A DNA stretch of 64,000 nt from Sphingobacteriaceae bacterium (GCA_013824115.1 PNNG01000019.1:1-64000); one strand, 5' to 3'; counted from the first letter of the stretch, positions 25,360 through 34,722 are shown. The notes: a model not told the origin generated them from the letters alone. Made by a program: numbers and translations.

Positions 25360-25595
25360 GGACGACAGTTAGATTAGCGATTCGGATTTGCGATTTGCTA
25401 TTGCTGCCTGCGACAGGATTGAACCGCGCTGACGCTACGTTAAGCGCGACGGACGCGAAGAAAATGCTGCGAAATTCTGCGAAGTCTGCGGGAAAACAGA
25501 CGACGGGCGACGGGTGACAGGGAATAGGCTACAGAAGGCCTCCTGCCCGCCGCAACGCGGCATCAGTCATTACCCCCAGCCGAAGGCATCCCCAG
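25360..25595 (+). repeat. Intergenic repeat block, right copy
   Basis: Direct counterpart of the block at 22334-22795, but shorter (the ~250-bp middle segment of the left copy is missing). It fills most of the gap between the convergent DUF5686 and lpdA genes. Confidence 0.75.
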
Positions 25596-25653
25596 TCCCG
25601 AAACTTCGGGACATCACCAGCCGCAGGCATCCCCAGTCCCGAAACTTCGGGAC
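25595..25653. repeat. Tandem pair of hairpins GTCCCGAAACTTCGGGAC
   Basis: The 18-mer GTCCCGAAACTTCGGGAC, an 8-bp inverted repeat around a central AC, occurs at 25595-25612 and 25636-25653, as part of a 41-bp direct repeat (CCG(A/C)AGGCATCCCCA leads each copy). It lies between the convergent ends of the DUF5686 and lpdA genes, so it may act as a two-way terminator, although no long T-run follows. Confidence 0.6.
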
Positions 25654-25671
25654 GTTAACCGCGCGAAGCGC

Positions 25672-27075
25672 CTACATATGTATCGCCCTATTCCCCGTCG
25701 CCGCCAAACACGCCTCCCTAAACACCTCGGTATAGGTAGGATGCGCATGGCTCATGCGGGCAATGTCTTCGGCACTGGCACGGAACTCCATGGCCACCAC
25801 CGCTTCGGCAATCATATCGGCTACGCGTGGACCAATCATATGCACGCCCAAAATTTCGTCGGTTTGCTGGTGGGCATACACCTTCACCAGTCCGTCGGTA
25901 TCCATAGAAGCCCGGGCGCGACCGCTGGCTTTGAACGGGAAAGAGCCCGCTTTAAACGGAATACCCTGGGCTTTTAGCTCGGCTTCGGTATGGCCTACAC
26001 TGGCCACCTCGGGCCAGGTGTACACCACATTGGGAATGAGCAGGTAGTTGATGTGCGGCTTTTGACCAGCAATGTATTCTGCTACAAAAACGCCTTCTTC
26101 TTCGGCTTTGTGGGCCAACATAGCGCCTTTCACCACGTCGCCAATAGCAAAAATGTGGGGCTGGGCCGTTTGCAGGTGCTCGTTTACGGGAATGCGGCCG
26201 CGCTCGTCGGTAGCCAAGCCGGCTTTGTCGAGCCCCAAATGGTCGGTATACGGACGGCGACCCACCGAAACCAAGGTATAATCAGCCTTGATTTCTTTTA
26301 CTTCGCCGCTTTTCAAATCTTCGAAGGTCACCACGGTTTGTTTGCCCTTGCTCGCCACGCCGGTTACTTTATGTCCGAAATGAAAATCGAAGCCCAACTT
26401 GGCCAGTACTTTTTGTAGTTCTTTGCCCATGGCTGCGTCCATGGTAGGAATGAGGCTATCGGTAAATTCAATCACGGTGATTTTGGTACCCAGTCGGGCG
26501 TACACCGAGCCCATTTCCATGCCGATAACGCCGCCACCAATCACCACCATGTGCTTGGGCACTTCGGGCAAGTTGAGGGCTTCGGTAGAAGTAATGATGC
26601 GTTGTTTGTCGATATTCACGCCGGGCACACTTGCAGGCTTGCTGCCCGTTGCCACGATGAAATATTTGGCGGTGATGCTTTCGCTGCTGCCATCGGCTTT
26701 GGCGATGCTGAGGGTGTGGGCATCGGCAAAGCTGCCATGGCCATGGTGAACGGCGATTTTGTTCTTTTTCATGAGGAAGGCAATGCCGTCGACATTCTGT
26801 TTCACCACATCGTTCTTGCGGGCCACCATTTGCGGCAGGTTTACTTTGAGATTGCTCAGCTCAATGCCGTGGGTATTGAAGGTATGGGCTGCGTTGTGGT
26901 AGTGCTCCGACGAATCGAGCATGGCTTTTGAGGGAATACATCCTACATTGAGGCAAGTACCACCGAGGGTGTTGTAACGTTCAACAATGGCCGTTTTTAA
27001 GCCCAATTGCGCAGCGCGTATGGCTGCTACATAACCGCCCGGACCAGCACCAATCACTACCACATCGTATTCCAT
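25672..27075 (-). CDS. lpdA: Dihydrolipoyl dehydrogenase
   Basis: FAD-dependent E3 component that reoxidises dihydrolipoamide of 2-oxoacid dehydrogenase complexes and the glycine cleavage system. The ATG at 27075 was chosen because EYDVVVIGAGPGGYVAAIRAA follows directly, at the family's usual position; the track start adds 13 unlikely residues. At 467 residues it is full length. It has the redox disulfide GGTCLNVGCIPSK, the NAD-binding VIGGGVIGMEMGSVYARLG, and the C-terminal dimer motif with the catalytic HAHPTYTE. No other complex subunit is near. The minus strand has a TATTTTTG -7-like box at 27092-27099, but no matching TTG. Confidence 0.97.
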   Translation of the reverse strand: MEYDVVVIGAGPGGYVAAIRAAQLGLKTAIVERYNTLGGTCLNVGCIPSKAMLDSSEHYHNAAHTFNTHGIELSNLKVNLPQMVARKNDVVKQNVDGIAFLMKKNKIAVHHGHGSFADAHTLSIAKADGSSESITAKYFIVATGSKPASVPGVNIDKQRIITSTEALNLPEVPKHMVVIGGGVIGMEMGSVYARLGTKITVIEFTDSLIPTMDAAMGKELQKVLAKLGFDFHFGHKVTGVASKGKQTVVTFEDLKSGEVKEIKADYTLVSVGRRPYTDHLGLDKAGLATDERGRIPVNEHLQTAQPHIFAIGDVVKGAMLAHKAEEEGVFVAEYIAGQKPHINYLLIPNVVYTWPEVASVGHTEAELKAQGIPFKAGSFPFKASGRARASMDTDGLVKVYAHQQTDEILGVHMIGPRVADMIAEAVVAMEFRASAEDIARMSHAHPTYTEVFREACLAATGNRAIHM

Positions 27076-27449
27076 ATTCTTAGATTTTAGGCAAAAATAA
27101 GCATTCCTAACCAATGTGCTTTGAAATGCTCCATCATACTGCCCTGGCTAGCTTCGTTTTTGTTGCATATACAACATAATGAGGCAATGAAATAGCAACA
27201 GGCCACCTGCTCCTCGCTTAAGCAACAGAAACCCTTTGAAATTTAACCCCCCGCTTCGCAGGGCTACCCGGATACGGCCTCGCTGGGCCGCTTTTGCATT
27301 CTCCTGCAATTGTGCAGCTGTGCTGCCAACTTTTTGAATCCTCGAATCGCCCTTGGCTCTCGGGATTTCGCTTCGCTCAACCTTACAGCCAATCACGCAA
27401 CATTGTTGCGGACTGCATGGTGCTTGCTTCTTTTTTATAAATTGCCTCC
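27076..27449. other. Intergenic region between lpdA and the sensor kinase
   Basis: About 370 bp. It holds a possible lpdA -7 box at 27092-27099, GC-rich short inverted segments (CGCTTCGCAGGGC, GGCCTCGCTGGGCC) and, at 27355-27383, the second copy of the dispersed repeat seen at 20700. No gene or tRNA is evident. Confidence 0.5.
27355..27383 (+). repeat. Dispersed 28-bp repeat, copy 2
   Basis: GGCTCTCGGGATTTCGCTTC then GCTCAACCTT, one mismatch from the copy at 20700. It lies 67 bp before the sensor kinase start. Confidence 0.7.
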
Positions 27450-29858
27450 ATGGAAACGCTCACTGCCAACGGTAGTTTCGAAAAAATCATGGCCGGCGTA
27501 GCCGAAGCATCGGTATTGCTTGTAAAAAACTTGCCCTTCGAAGAAACCCTCGCCGCGGTGGTTCGCATCATGGGCAGCTCGGCACAAGCCGACCGTTGCT
27601 ACATTTTCCAAAACTCACAGATAAACAATGCGCTGTATATGAACCAGTTGGCCGAATGGACCGCCGCTGGCATCAGCATTCAGCTACACAATCCCGGTTT
27701 GCAAGAAGTGCCCTACAGCATCCATCCCTTCTTGCAAAGCGTACTCGAAGACGGCATGCCCTTTACAGCACAGGTGGCCCAAATGCCCGAGCCTTTTCAA
27801 AGCCTCATGGCGCAACAAGACATTCAGAGTTTTCTGTTTTTGCCCATCCGGGTGAAAAATGCTTTTTGGGGATATATTGGTTATGATGCGTGTAATTATC
27901 CACGCATCTGGCAAGATTTCGAAAGCGATGCCTTGCAAACCCTGGCCAATGCCTTTGGCTTCTACATCGAAAATCAGGAACTGCGAAACGCCCTCCAAAA
28001 CTCCAACCGCCGCTTTAACCTGGCCATCTCGGGCTCCAAAGACGGCATTTGGGAACTCGACCTCACCACCGGCAAATCGTTCCTGAGCGATTTGTGGCTC
28101 GAAATTTTTGGATATCAAGACGATCCGGGACCTTGGACGTATGCGCATTGGCTGTCGAAATTGCATCCACACGACCTCGACAGGGTAGACAAAGAGTATA
28201 CAGCCTACCTAGAAGGCGGGCATGGCACCATCGACCTCAACTACCGATACCAACACGGTCAAGGACATTATGTGTGGGTACACAGCCGAGCCGCAGCCGA
28301 ATGGGACGAATTGGGCCGCCCCGTTCGCATGGCGGGCAGCGATGCCGATATTACCGAAGGCAAATTGCAAGCTGAAGTATTGGCCGAAAACGAGCGACAG
28401 TACCGCAACTTGGTAAACAACCTGCAAGAAGTGGTTTTTGAGTCAGATGCCGACGGAAACTTTGTATTCTTGAATAAATCGTGGGAAACCCTTACGGGCT
28501 ACAGCCTCGAAGAAACCATAGGAAGGCCTGGCACCGAATTCGTCCACCCCAGCGAAACCCCCAAAATACCCGCATGGCGCGAAGCCATTGATTCACATCC
28601 TAGCAAATACATCCATTTAGAGGTACAGTACAAACACAAAAAAGGCCATGCCATTTGGGCCGAAGTCACTGCCAAACGCGTTTTCGATCAAGACGGCAAA
28701 ATGATAGGCACCACTGGCACGCTCATCGACCTCACGCCACGCCGACAAGCAGAGAGGATGCTGCAAATCAGCGAAGCCAAATACCGCTTAATCAGCGAAA
28801 ACATTACCGACGTAGTAACCCAACACGACGAACAAGGCCGCCTTACTTTTGCCTCGCCGTCGTTGCTCGAAATTTTGGGTCACGACCCACAGGAAGTACT
28901 GGGATTGAGTCCGATTGGCTACATCCACCCCCACGACCAAGAAACCCTTATTCAGCAAGGCTTTAAAAAGCTCATGGAGGGCAAAAAGCGGGTAAGCATA
29001 TCCTATCGCGTTCGACACAAAAGCGGCCGATATATCTGGATGGAATCAATCACCCGCATTTTGCGCGGGTCAAAGGGCGAGTTTATAGCCATACAAGCCT
29101 CCAGTCGCGATATTTCCTCTCGTAAAAAAGCCGAACAAGAGGTAGCTCGCGCTTTAGAAAAGGAAAAAGAGCTCATGGAACTGCGCTCACGCTTTATCAT
29201 GATGGCTTCTCACGAGTTTCGAACGCCACTGGCCACCATACGTTCGAGCCTCGATCTGATGCGGATGTACATAGACGCCGCCGAGCCCAACATCAAAGCC
29301 AAAACGCACAAACATTTCGACAAAATCCAGCTTGAAATTGAACGGGTAGGCGACTTGATGAACGACATCTTATTGCTGGGCAAACTCGAAGCCGGAAAAA
29401 CCAGTCTGAACTTGCAAGCCTGTTACCTACATACCTTGGTAGAGAATGTGATTGACCACCATTTTTCGAGTTCACAAAGCGAGCGGGTGCCCGAACTACA
29501 CACCGAAGGAACGCCTGTTTCGCTGCCAGTAGATGAACAGCTCCTGGGACATTGCCTCATCAACCTCATTGGCAATGCACTTAAATTTTCACCTGGACAA
29601 GGAGCACCCATCATACATGTGCAATATGGCCGACACAAAGCGGTGGTTCAAGTCACCGATTTTGGCATCGGCATCCCTTTGAAAGACAAAAAACGCATAT
29701 TTGAGCCCTTCTACCGGGCTTCTAATACCGATAAAATACCCGGTTCGGGACTCGGACTGGTGGTAGTAAAAGAATTTGTGCACCGCCACGGAGGCGTGGT
29801 GTACTGCAAGAGCAAGCCCTCCAAAGGAACCACCTTTACCATTGAACTCAAATCATGA
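27450..29858 (+). CDS. Cytosolic GAF-PAS-PAS-PAS hybrid-free sensor histidine kinase
   Basis: An 802-residue sensor kinase without transmembrane segments. Residues ~10-175 form a GAF domain (FEETLAAVVRIMGSSAQADRCYIF). Three PAS/PAC units follow at ~190-300, ~310-435 and ~440-560, each ending with a PAC-like signature (GTTGTLIDLTPRRQAE, AIQASSRDISSRKKAE). The HisKA phospho-acceptor is H588 in MASHEFRTPLATI. The ATPase has the N box LIGNALKFSPG, G1 DFGIGIP and G2 GSGLGLVVVKEF. It overlaps its response regulator by 4 bp. The signal is cytosolic and unknown; GAF plus PAS suggests a small ligand, redox or light cue. Confidence 0.93.
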   Translation: METLTANGSFEKIMAGVAEASVLLVKNLPFEETLAAVVRIMGSSAQADRCYIFQNSQINNALYMNQLAEWTAAGISIQLHNPGLQEVPYSIHPFLQSVLEDGMPFTAQVAQMPEPFQSLMAQQDIQSFLFLPIRVKNAFWGYIGYDACNYPRIWQDFESDALQTLANAFGFYIENQELRNALQNSNRRFNLAISGSKDGIWELDLTTGKSFLSDLWLEIFGYQDDPGPWTYAHWLSKLHPHDLDRVDKEYTAYLEGGHGTIDLNYRYQHGQGHYVWVHSRAAAEWDELGRPVRMAGSDADITEGKLQAEVLAENERQYRNLVNNLQEVVFESDADGNFVFLNKSWETLTGYSLEETIGRPGTEFVHPSETPKIPAWREAIDSHPSKYIHLEVQYKHKKGHAIWAEVTAKRVFDQDGKMIGTTGTLIDLTPRRQAERMLQISEAKYRLISENITDVVTQHDEQGRLTFASPSLLEILGHDPQEVLGLSPIGYIHPHDQETLIQQGFKKLMEGKKRVSISYRVRHKSGRYIWMESITRILRGSKGEFIAIQASSRDISSRKKAEQEVARALEKEKELMELRSRFIMMASHEFRTPLATIRSSLDLMRMYIDAAEPNIKAKTHKHFDKIQLEIERVGDLMNDILLLGKLEAGKTSLNLQACYLHTLVENVIDHHFSSSQSERVPELHTEGTPVSLPVDEQLLGHCLINLIGNALKFSPGQGAPIIHVQYGRHKAVVQVTDFGIGIPLKDKKRIFEPFYRASNTDKIPGSGLGLVVVKEFVHRHGGVVYCKSKPSKGTTFTIELKS

Positions 29859-30592
29859 AGAAAGTACTCATTGTAGAAGACGAATTGCAATTACGCGAAA
29901 ATATTGTAGAGCTTTTTCAAGCCAGCGATTACGAAGTAATGGCTGCCGAAAACGGCTCCGAAGGCTACCTATTGGCTCAAAAACACCTGCCCGACCTGAT
30001 TGTGTCGGATGTGATCATGCCAGTAGAAGACGGTTTTTCGATGCTCAGCCGCATTCGGAGCAATCCGGCAACCGAGCTTACCCCTGTGGTATTTCTCACC
30101 GCCAAAAACATGGTTGAAGCCAAAGTGGAAGGTTTGGAGCTGGGTGCCGATGACTATGTTGTAAAGCCTTTCGCCGCCGCCGAGCTTTTGGCACGCGCGG
30201 CCAATCTCGTCCAAAAGCACGAAAAACTCCTCAAAAAATCGCTGTTAACCGTTAAAACCGAGGACATTCAACCCAAGCCAGAACTTTTGGTGAAAGAAAT
30301 CATCGATTTTATTGAAGAAAACCTCGGCAATTTCAACCTATCGGTAGATATGGTGGCCAAACACCTCCAAATCAGCAAATCAACCGTACAGCGCAAGCTC
30401 AAAGCCGCGGTCGACAAAAACCTCAATCAGCTCATCCGCGAGTATCGCTTGGAGAAGGCGCGTAAGATGATTGAACGTCAAGCAGGAAGTTTATCCGAAA
30501 TAGCCATCGCCACCGGCTTTAACAGCCTCAGCTATTTTAGCTACTCTTACAAAAAGTACTATGGCACAGCGCCTTCACAGCTGAAACGATAA
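29855..30592 (+). CDS. Response regulator with AraC-type DNA-binding domain
   Basis: A 245-residue transcription factor partner of the preceding kinase. Residues 1-120 form the receiver, with the phospho-acceptor D52 in VSDVIMPVEDG, the LTAKN switch region and the K in YVVKPF. Residues ~150-245 are an AraC/XylS double helix-turn-helix (LSVDMVAKHLQISKSTVQRKL, IAIATGFNSLSYFSYSYKKYYG). It overlaps the kinase gene by 4 bp (ATGA), so the pair is translationally coupled. The receiver-AraC combination is common in Bacteroidota. Target genes are not evident from the neighbourhood. Confidence 0.94.
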   Translation: MKKVLIVEDELQLRENIVELFQASDYEVMAAENGSEGYLLAQKHLPDLIVSDVIMPVEDGFSMLSRIRSNPATELTPVVFLTAKNMVEAKVEGLELGADDYVVKPFAAAELLARAANLVQKHEKLLKKSLLTVKTEDIQPKPELLVKEIIDFIEENLGNFNLSVDMVAKHLQISKSTVQRKLKAAVDKNLNQLIREYRLEKARKMIERQAGSLSEIAIATGFNSLSYFSYSYKKYYGTAPSQLKR

Positions 30593-30593
30593 A

Positions 30594-30851
30594 CTACTTC
30601 TCGGGAAGGGTATCTAACAGTTTCATGGTAAGCACAATGCCGCCGGCAATAAGCCCCAAAAGAAACAAAAAAGTAAAATAAAAACCTGGTCTCGACTGTT
30701 TTTTGATAGGCCGGAACATCAGTCCCTGCCAATGGCAGCTTTGGCAACGGTAAGAGCGGAATAAGGGATTGGGGGCCGTTTTGCTCACGGGGAGCAAACG
30801 GCCTGCTTTGTTGCAAGCAGGACAGACGCGAGGGCCTCTTGTATTCATCAT
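30594..30851 (-). CDS. Small zinc-ribbon membrane protein
   Basis: An 85-residue protein. Two CxxC pairs (CPACNKAG at the start and CQSCHWQG near residue 37) form a zinc ribbon. A hydrophobic segment follows (FYFTFLFLLGLIAGGIVLTM) near the C-terminus, so it is a small membrane protein with a cytoplasmic zinc knuckle. Its stop lies 2 bp from the response-regulator stop on the other strand. Function unknown; the ribbon pattern supports a real gene despite the short length. Confidence 0.65.
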   Translation of the reverse strand: MMNTRGPRVCPACNKAGRLLPVSKTAPNPLFRSYRCQSCHWQGLMFRPIKKQSRPGFYFTFLFLLGLIAGGIVLTMKLLDTLPEK

Positions 30852-31004
30852 AGGTTGATAGCGAAATTAGGCCAGCCAGGGTGAACCACCAAAGAAAATA
30901 CATGAAAGGTGCATATTTTATTGTAAACCATCTACTTTATAAACTAAAACAACAATCGAGCAGCGGCTTTGCAAGCGATTGCCCGCTTTTACGTAGCTTT
31001 GAAC

Positions 31005-31511
31005 ATGAAAAAAGCCTTGTTAAGCGGACTTCTTGCCCTATTTATTGTACAGCATGCGATGGGCCAAATGAGTCAACTTTCGGTTTACAAGGCCAATGGT
31101 CAACTGGCCATGCGCATTTATCCAGGAGAAACGCTTCATTTGCGTACCCCAGCCGGCTGGCAGTCGGATGAGCTCGTGATGCTCTTAACCGACTCTATCG
31201 TGGTTGGAGACAAAAAATGGGCTTTGACCGACATTCAAAAAGTGCGAACTATCCGCAACGGTATGGCTGCATCGGGCGCCAATTTATTGGTTGCCGGCGT
31301 CATTTGGCCGGGCATTGTAGCCATCAATGGGCTCAGTGCTAATATTCGACCTTTGGTAACCAACCGTTCCCTCATCAGCAGTGCTTTTATGCTGGGCGGA
31401 GGGAGCCTGCTAACTGCCCTATCGCGCCGCAGCTACCGTACCACCGAACCCGGGCGCTTGCGGATTGTGCATTTTAACTTTGAAAAAACCACCCCCATTG
31501 CCATACCATGA
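31005..31511 (+). CDS. Exported protein, unknown function
   Basis: A 168-residue protein when started at the ATG at 31005, which provides a proper signal peptide (MKKALLSGLLALFIVQHAMGQ); the track start lacks one. Two hydrophobic segments follow in the second half (GANLLVAGVIWPGIVAINGL and LISSAFMLGGGSLLTAL). The first half contains two short beta motifs (VYKANGQLAMRIYPGETLHLRT). No family is recognised. The stop overlaps the next ATG by 4 bp, so it heads a short operon. Confidence 0.6.
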   Translation: MKKALLSGLLALFIVQHAMGQMSQLSVYKANGQLAMRIYPGETLHLRTPAGWQSDELVMLLTDSIVVGDKKWALTDIQKVRTIRNGMAASGANLLVAGVIWPGIVAINGLSANIRPLVTNRSLISSAFMLGGGSLLTALSRRSYRTTEPGRLRIVHFNFEKTTPIAIP

Positions 31512-31939
31512 GCCAAACCAACGAGCTGCTTCACGAAGCCTATGACGAATCGGGACATCTTATCAGTCCCCAACTACCCAAAGAAGTCCGCAATTTTTTA
31601 ATCGACATCGACGGCACCGTTACCGAGGATGTACCCAATGAAGAACCCGAGCGCATGAAAACTTGTGCCCCATTCCCCGATGCGTTGGAAATGGTAAACA
31701 AGTGGTACGACGAAGGACATATCATCACTTTTTTCACCTCTCGCACCGAAGATTTGCGTGAAATCACCGAAGTTTGGTTACAGGAACATGGCTTCAAATA
31801 CCATGGCCTGCTCATGAACAAACCCAGGGGTGGAAATTATCATTGGATTGACAATCACATTGTACGCGCCACCCGTTATGAAGGCAAGTTTACCGATTTG
31901 GTTCGCATGACCAAAACCATAGAAGTTTTCAAAGATTAA
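31508..31939 (+). CDS. Small HAD-like phosphatase
   Basis: A 143-residue HAD-superfamily protein. The nucleophile motif is FLIDIDGTVTED (DxDGT), motif II is FFTSRTED, and the WIDNH element near the end supplies the acidic motif IV region. The minimal size means there is essentially no cap domain. Close relatives in Bacteroidota are often labelled phosphoheptose isomerase, but the motifs are those of a phosphatase. The substrate is unknown. It overlaps the exported-protein gene upstream by 4 bp and lies 51 bp before the TerB-like gene. Confidence 0.8.
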   Translation: MSQTNELLHEAYDESGHLISPQLPKEVRNFLIDIDGTVTEDVPNEEPERMKTCAPFPDALEMVNKWYDEGHIITFFTSRTEDLREITEVWLQEHGFKYHGLLMNKPRGGNYHWIDNHIVRATRYEGKFTDLVRMTKTIEVFKD

Positions 31940-31990
31940 CTTTCGAAAACCACCTAAATACTATTTTTTTGCATCACAAATCGTAGGAGA

Positions 31991-32344
31991 ATGAACAAAA
32001 TCACTGCTGGTTACAAAATGTTGATGGTATTGGCCAACGCCGATGGCACACACCTCGAAGAAGAACACGCGCTGATTGTTAATTACCTGGGCGAATCTTA
32101 CGATCCACGTACCATTGGATTGGCCATGGAAAGCGAACGTATCCGGTTACAAGCCATGCCCACCGATGCCCTCATGCTCGAGTTCAGGGAAGCCATGAAT
32201 GCCTACTTCAGCCAAAGTTCCATTACCGAAAGGTCGTCTTTCCTCCAGCTGGCCATGGACCTCATTAAGTCTGACAACCACATCAGCAAAGAAGAAAACA
32301 GCTTCATCAACAAGCTTTTCGACGCCTGGGGCGAAACCGAATAA
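31991..32344 (+). CDS. TerB-like small helical protein
   Basis: A 117-residue all-helical protein. The pattern of KMLMVLANADGTHLEEEHALIVNYL in the first half and LQLAMDLIKSDNHISKEENSFINKLFDAWG in the second half is that of TerB/DjlA-N-like helical domains, with acidic DG and DNH turns that may hold metal. No enzyme motif is present. A purine-rich GTAGGAG lies 7 nt before the ATG. The stop shares bases with the next start (TAATG), so it is coupled to the glycosyltransferase gene. Role unknown. Confidence 0.7.
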   Translation: MNKITAGYKMLMVLANADGTHLEEEHALIVNYLGESYDPRTIGLAMESERIRLQAMPTDALMLEFREAMNAYFSQSSITERSSFLQLAMDLIKSDNHISKEENSFINKLFDAWGETE

Positions 32345-34020
32345 TGAAACTTCCGCTGGTGCCCTCCCATTGGGCCGAAAAGTGGGCATGGATACTCCTG
32401 TTTGCCTTGGCTTGGGTGGCCGGATTGGGACTCAGCCTCTGGGACCAGGATGAGGCCGCATATGCTGGCTTTGCTTGGAATATGCAGCACACTGGGAACT
32501 GGCTCATTCCCGAATTCCTGTGGAGTGAAATCCACCGCAAGCCTCCTTTTCTTTTTTGGAGCATTGCGGTAGCTTACGATTTTTTTGGGGTTCACGAATG
32601 GGTCATCCGTTTGCCCTCCTTGCTGGCCTTGTTTGGTACCGTATTGTTGGTGCGTTACCAGGCAGCCATTTCTTTTGGCACTCAAGTAGCACGCATAGCC
32701 GCCTGGCTGTTGGCAGCCAACATATTCCTTCCGCATTTGGCCAAACTGGGCGTTACCGATGCCCTTTTGCTGTTTTTCGAAACCTTGGCGGCACTATCAC
32801 TCATCAATTTCTTTCACCTGCCCAAATTGAGGCACCAATTGCTTTTTGTGCTTGGCACAGCCGGCGCCCTATTGGTCAAGGGTCCTCCTGTTTTGATTCT
32901 CACCTTTGGCATATTGGGACTCATTTTGGTTTTTTCAGCCGAGCGCAAAACCATCCTCCGATTTCACCCCTGGTTCTTGTTTCCGCTAGCAGCCATCCCA
33001 CTCTTTTTGTGGGGTCGCATGGCTTGGCTCAACGATGGAGGCGTGCTCATCAGCTGGATGATTGATTGGTATACCCTCCGGCGCGTGGGAAGCGATGTGT
33101 TGGGACAAACGGGCCCTCCCGGGTATCATTTTTTGGTCATGGCCATCGGCTTTTTGCCCGTTTTGGCATTTTTACCCGGCGCCTTCGGCTTGCACTTCAA
33201 ACAAGCCATTCGAAAAAATGGCTCTTTCAAATCGTTTGTGCTGGTAGCTTGGGCCATTGCTGGCTGGGTGATTTATGAAATCATGAAATCCAAGCTGCCT
33301 ACCTATGCCATAGGCGCCTATCCGGCCATTGCCCTCATGCTGGCCTCTTACCTGGGTGAGCTTCCAACGAATGCAGTTATCAAACAACGTCGGTTGATTT
33401 GGGGCACTGTATTTTATTTGCTGATGAGCGTATTACTGGCCGTTGCCATTCCGACTTTGGTGAAGGCACCGGTAGGGGGGCAAATGCTCTTCCCGACCGA
33501 AGCGCTGCCCACTGCCTATTTGATGGCCTTTTGTTTGGTGGTACCTGCGCTGCTGGCCGCCTGGCTTTTGTATAAATCGCAATACGCCTGGGCCTTGCGA
33601 AGCATGTTTTTGCAATCGATCTTGTTTTTAATACTCGCCTGGCAGGCCCTGGTGCCCTCCATAGAGCCTCAACGATCGGCAGGCAAACAAGCCGCCGAGT
33701 ATGCCGCGCTCAACAGCTTTGGCCTGCCTGTGATTCTTACCAGCAATTTTGAATTGCCCAGCATTCCCTTCTACTTGGTGGCCCATCGCTGCCGTTTTAT
33801 AGAATCACCCGAACTCACCGCTTGGCTGCCCGCACTCGAAAATCGCAAACAGCTCCTCATATTCAATAGCAGCAATATCGATCAACTGAAAATCATTGCC
33901 ACCGAAGCCGGATTGGGTTACCGCATCGAAAAAGAAATTCCAGGCTTCATCAGCGACCGGGGGAAATTCACCACCTGGTACATTGTACGCGGACAAAGGG
34001 CCTTTCAGGCCGAGGAATAG
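32344..34020 (+). CDS. ArnT-like (PMT_2 family) membrane glycosyltransferase
   Basis: A 558-residue polytopic membrane protein. The first luminal loop carries SLWDQDEAAYAGFAWNM, with the catalytic Asp-Glu of the ArnT/PMT family, and EIHRKPPFLFWSIA, the conserved KPP motif. At least ten hydrophobic segments follow, then a ~110-residue periplasmic C-terminal domain. Such enzymes move a sugar from a lipid-phosphate carrier to lipid A or a protein. The substrate cannot be told. It is the last gene of a short run starting at 31005 and is convergent with recR. Confidence 0.88.
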   Translation: MKLPLVPSHWAEKWAWILLFALAWVAGLGLSLWDQDEAAYAGFAWNMQHTGNWLIPEFLWSEIHRKPPFLFWSIAVAYDFFGVHEWVIRLPSLLALFGTVLLVRYQAAISFGTQVARIAAWLLAANIFLPHLAKLGVTDALLLFFETLAALSLINFFHLPKLRHQLLFVLGTAGALLVKGPPVLILTFGILGLILVFSAERKTILRFHPWFLFPLAAIPLFLWGRMAWLNDGGVLISWMIDWYTLRRVGSDVLGQTGPPGYHFLVMAIGFLPVLAFLPGAFGLHFKQAIRKNGSFKSFVLVAWAIAGWVIYEIMKSKLPTYAIGAYPAIALMLASYLGELPTNAVIKQRRLIWGTVFYLLMSVLLAVAIPTLVKAPVGGQMLFPTEALPTAYLMAFCLVVPALLAAWLLYKSQYAWALRSMFLQSILFLILAWQALVPSIEPQRSAGKQAAEYAALNSFGLPVILTSNFELPSIPFYLVAHRCRFIESPELTAWLPALENRKQLLIFNSSNIDQLKIIATEAGLGYRIEKEIPGFISDRGKFTTWYIVRGQRAFQAEE

Positions 34021-34068
34021 ACAAACAAGCTGCATTAAAGTGGCCTTGAAACTGGCGCGATGGCCTCT

Positions 34069-34674
34069 TCAATAGCCAAAAGGAATCCGCTGTTGGATAG
34101 ATCGGCCAAGGGTGATTTCATCGGCATACTCCAACTCGCCTCCAATGGCAATGCCCCGTGCAATGGTGCTCATTTTTATGCCCGAATCCTTGAGTTTGCG
34201 GGCAATGTAAAATGCCGTGGTATCGCCCTCTTGCGTGGCAGAAAAGGCCAACACCATTTCTCTGATTGCCCCCGATTGCACCCGCTCTTCGAGCGAGGCC
34301 ATTTTCAGTTGGTCAGGGCCAATACCGTCCATCGGCATGATCAATCCGCCCAAAACGTGGTAAACCCCATGGAACTGCCCTGTGTTTTCGATGGCAATTA
34401 CATCGCGCATATCGGCCACCACGCATACCAGTCCGGCATCGCGCTGTTTATTGGCGCAAATCTGGCATAAATCGGCATCGCTGATGTTGTGGCATTGTTG
34501 GCAGTACCGAATGTCGCTGGCCAATTTCCGCAGCGCCTCCGACAACTGCAATGCCTCCGCCGGATCCTGTCGCAATACATGTAAAGTCAACCGCAAAGCA
34601 GTCTTTTTACCAATGCCCGGAAAACGCGAAAAAGCCATAACTGCTTCTTCAATGAGGCGCGAAGGAAAATTCAT
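34069..34674 (-). CDS. recR: Recombination mediator RecR
   Basis: Part of the RecFOR pathway loading RecA on gapped DNA. The ATG at 34674 gives the family start ([29 protein letters not shown]), 201 residues; the track start adds an unlikely 18 residues. It has the helix-hairpin-helix (PGIGKKTA), the four-cysteine zinc finger [16 protein letters not shown], the TOPRIM domain ([27 protein letters not shown]) and the Walker B-like C-terminal region. The minus strand has a TATTTTTG box at 34680-34687, only a few bases before the start, so the mRNA may be nearly leaderless. Confidence 0.96.
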   Translation of the reverse strand: MNFPSRLIEEAVMAFSRFPGIGKKTALRLTLHVLRQDPAEALQLSEALRKLASDIRYCQQCHNISDADLCQICANKQRDAGLVCVVADMRDVIAIENTGQFHGVYHVLGGLIMPMDGIGPDQLKMASLEERVQSGAIREMVLAFSATQEGDTTAFYIARKLKDSGIKMSTIARGIAIGGELEYADEITLGRSIQQRIPFGY

Positions 34675-34722
34675 AGGCTCAAAAATACTACCTTCGCTCG
34701 TAGTTCTGCTGAAAATTCCTGC

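Noticed and set aside
30994-31001. TAGCTTTG as a promoter -7 box for the exported-protein gene
   Set aside because: It ends only 3 bp before the chosen ATG, so transcription would start inside the signal peptide codons, and the nearest TTG is at an unusual 22-bp spacing.
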